Notes under the pieces: model-generated
Told to the model about the DNA's origin: nothing
The model's input: only the letters and a program-made list of their open reading frames with translations
Databases searched by the model: none
From: CAVREM01 sp963728825
Lineage (GTDB): Bacteria > Acidobacteriota > Vicinamibacteria > Vicinamibacterales > CAVVIG01
Direction of reading: 5' to 3'
Assembly (NCBI GenBank): GCA_963728825.1
Contig: CAVSLA010000001.1
Location: 62,001 to 126,000 of the forward strand
Length of the DNA stretch: 64,000 nucleotides
In this document: piece by piece, positions 61,593 to 64,000 of the stretch
Layout: the number at the start of each line of letters is the position of its first letter
Numbering within the stretch: the first letter of the stretch is position 1
Translations under genes and position numbers: made by a program

Positions 61593-64000
61593 TCAGCGTG
61601 TCGGCACCAATCGTTTCAGCTCTTCGGTCCAATTCTGAACGAAGATCATGTGCGTCAATGCCGGGCCGGGTACCGGGTCAGCTCTTTGCGACATGACGAA
61701 CTGCTTGCCATTCGGTGTGACGTCGTAGCCTCTGAACGGCGTCGAGATGGTGTACGGCGCCTCGAACAGCATCCGTGGCGTGCCCGCGGTAAAGTTCGGA
61801 TCGGGCGAGACGTCGACCGCCATCATCCTCGCCAGGTTAGTGCCCGCGACGACCACGATATAGAACAGTTCCCGTCCGTTTGGTGCCCACGCCGGTTCAA
61901 ATCCCCCTTCCGTTGACACCTTGTATTGTTTTGCGGAGCCGGGATAGGGCGTCACCCAGACTTCATCGTGTCCCGATTCGTCGGTCACGTATGCGAGCCA
62001 GCGACCATCCGGTGAGAACGCCGGATAGCGCTCGACCGCCGGCAGCGAGCCTGACGGTCGCAACCGACGCTCACCCGCGCGCGAGTGAATCCAGATCTCC
62101 CAGCCGCCAGTCGAAGACAATTTGACGAAGGCCAACAGCTGGCCGTCCGGCGACCATGAACCGGGGTATTGTTCGGGGCCGACCGTCAGGCGCTCCAGGG
62201 CTCCGCCGTCCTGCGGAATCAGGCCAATACCGTACGGTTCGGTAACACCAATAGTCACGCGGGTCCCGTCCGGTGTCCAGATCGGCCAACCTCCGCCTAC
62301 TGTCAGGGGCGTCACCACCCCTCGCCGCCGGTCGTAAATCGAAGGGCGGCCGGCCCCTCGTTCCGATCCGTGGATCAGGAGCCGATGTCCGTCCGGCGAG
62401 AACCTGGGCCCTGTGCCAGCAATCGGCGGAGTGGCCACAGGGGTTGCCGCCCCATTGCGATCCCTCCAGAACAATGTTCGTTGCACACCCGAAAAGATGC
62501 CCCCGGGAACATAGAGAAGGGCGCCGGACCGCGAGACGCTGAACTGCGCGACACCGGTGTCCGTGAGCGTCGTCATCCCGGTATTCACCGCGTGCATGAC
62601 GCCGTCGAGGACGGCTCTGGATGGACCGGTCACCTCGAGCCGCGCAGGGTCGAATGGCGCTGCGATGAGCGTACCGCGGCGGACGAACAGCACATGTCCC
62701 GTGAGCACGTAACGCGCGTCCGCGCCCTGGCTGACGATGACGCGACGGTCGCTCGTCGCCAGGGATAACGCGACGACGATGGCCTCGTCGAACTGACCAA
62801 GACGTTTGAGGACCGTGAAGAAGAGACCCTCGCCGTCCGGCCAGACATGAGGCAAGCGATGGCTGACCTCCCCGGCCTCGAGATCGAGAGTCGTAAACGG
62901 CTCGGGCTCACTCCCGGCGGCCGCCGAAACGCGCAGCAACCCACCGGTCGCATTCGCGAACACAATTCGATTGTCGGATCCCCAGCTGGCGCCGAACAAC
63001 GGTCCGGTCTTGCACAGCTCTTCTGGCGGCCCTCCGCTCAGCGGCACCTTTTTCAGCACACCAACGGCCCCAGGGCTCAAGACGCCGGACCAAAAGCCGA
63101 TCCACTCCCCATCGGGTGAAAAGAAGGGACTGTTGCTGTTTTCCGTACCAGGGATGGGCGCCGCCTCGAGGGAATCCAACCAGCGCATGTAGAGTTGCTG
63201 CCGGTCGCCGTTGATGGCGCTGAAGACCAACCGTTTTCCATCAGGTGACAGGATGAGGGCCGGCCGCGTAGGCAATGGGGTCAACGCATCGGCGGGCGCT
63301 GCTGGAATCAAGCTTCTCACGATGCCGGTCGGATCTGACGCCGCGGGCGTCGAGGCCCAGTAGCGGAAGCTGAGGGTTGTGCCGGCCGCAGCGCCAGCCG
63401 CTGCCACGACCGCCGCAGCCGCCAGCCACCCACGGTGACGTCGCTGGCGAGCGACCGTCGGGCGCGCGGTCTCCGCCGTCTCTCCGGGTGGCGGCGCCAT
63501 CACGTCGTCGATCTCGATTCGGGCATCGCCGATATGCTGCAATCGGCGGGAGGCCTCCTTCCGCAGACAGCGCCGGATCAGGCGCAGAACCGCCTCGGGG
63601 CAATCTGGCGGCAGCCGTCCCCAATCGGGCTCGCGTTCGAGAACGCGGCCAGCGTATCCGACATCGTGTCGCCCGCATACGGCGGGGTCCCGGAGATCAT
63701 TTCGAAGAGCACGCAGCCGAACGCCCAGATGTCCGTGCGCTCGTCAACGTCCTTGCCCCGCGCCTGCTCGGGGCTCATGTACGCCACGGTGCCCAGGATC
63801 GTGCCCTGATCCGTCCCATCAACGGTGATGGTGGGCAACGCTCCGGCAGATCCGTCCGGGCCCGTGACCGCGATCACGACTTTGGCGAGCCCGAAATCCA
63901 ACACCTTGACCCGGTCGTCCTCGGTGACCTTGACGTTCCCCGGTTTGAGATCGCGATGGATGATGCCTTTGGCGTTGCGCGGCCTCGAGCGCCTCGGCGA
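61593..64000 (-). CDS. Serine/threonine kinase with TolB/PD40-like C-terminal domain (5' truncated, frameshifted)
   Basis: The 5' end lies beyond the right edge. Kinase part: KGIIHRDLKPGNVKV, VLDFGLAKVV, AYMSPEQARGKDVDERTDIW; then CLRKEASRRLQHIGDARIEI, a membrane helix (GWLAAAAVVAAAGAAAGTTL) and a ~550-aa extracytoplasmic beta propeller with repeats such as FFSPDGEWIGFW, AFSPDGRWLAYVTDESG, SWSPDGQLLAFVKLSS. Two frame breaks are visible, near 63648 (one G missing before VLEREPDWGRLPP) and near 63978. This kinase-propeller layout is common in Acidobacteriota. Confidence 0.85.

Noticed and set aside
61893..61906. GGTTCAAATCCCCC resembling a tRNA T-loop
   Set aside because: Lies inside the kinase-PD40 coding frame (GGFEPAWAP on the minus strand); no acceptor or anticodon stems around it.

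Overview
The window looks like a GC-rich chromosomal segment of an Acidobacteriota bacterium, probably of the Vicinamibacteria type. This is inferred from gene content: a VWFA-related protein of the acidobacterial kind, serine/threonine kinases with TolB/PD40-like tails, a Sig-70_X6-type ECF sigma factor next to a kinase, a caa3-type oxidase cluster with a CPVCFG-type N-terminus, and a conserved zinc-ribbon/disordered protein beside fabI. No rRNA, tRNA, CRISPR array, transposase or prophage was seen.

Layout. 1-5.8 kb: truncated PilT-like ATPase, menG/ubiE methyltransferase, a DtxR/MntR-like regulator, and an exported electron-transfer operon (porin, CuA cupredoxin, di-haem oxidoreductase). 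5.9-8.2 kb: copper-type P1B ATPase. 8.2-16.3 kb: a leftward gas-vesicle operon (gvpJ-like, gvpA, histidine kinase, response regulator, gvpF/L, gvpG, tandem ArsA/Get3-like ATPase, second gvpF/L, gvpM-like, gvpK) behind an excellent sigma-54 promoter motif. This is the most unusual system here: a two-component pair and a double Get3-like ATPase lie inside the operon and no gvpN is present. 16.4-22.3 kb: gph, queD, a damaged queC, a DUF4097 lipoprotein, nagA, a PIN-like protein and a frameshifted deoxyhypusine-synthase-like gene. 22.4-29.7 kb: PH-like membrane protein, sigma-54 activator, HD-GYP/GAF/GGDEF protein, ferredoxin-reductase-like protein, BON lipoprotein, fabI. 29.7-38.7 kb: the arginine cluster argH, argG-like, argR <-> argC, argB, argD, GNAT, argJ, argF, with at least ten apparent frameshifts and an ArgG lacking its signature motifs.

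38.7-48.5 kb: acyl-CoA ligase, ECF sigma factor and kinase, CDP-alcohol phosphatidyltransferase with a GtrA fusion protein, pxpA behind a highly structured leader, rfbB, an orphan DGQHR (DndB-like) protein, and an FTR1 iron permease with two palindromic operator-like sites. 48.6-56.1 kb: VWA protein, frataxin, an atypical proline-racemase-family enzyme, Bcp peroxiredoxin, and the cytochrome c oxidase operon coxA-C-D-small protein-B. 56.1-64 kb: TPR protein, methyltransferase, small lipoproteins, a response regulator, Uma2 nuclease-fold protein and the C-terminal part of a kinase-PD40 protein.

Two sequence-level themes cut across the window. First, many intergenic gaps carry short direct/inverted microrepeats (GGATTTGA-, AGTCGAG-, CAGTCGG-, AGGGCTAA-like words) or REP-like hairpins (GGCGGRCCTNAGAGG...). 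Second, single-base frame disruptions are dense in 34.0-38.5 kb and occur sporadically elsewhere; strong residual homology on both sides suggests assembly/sequencing indels or very recent decay. All functions are from reading translated sequence and motifs; no database search was possible.
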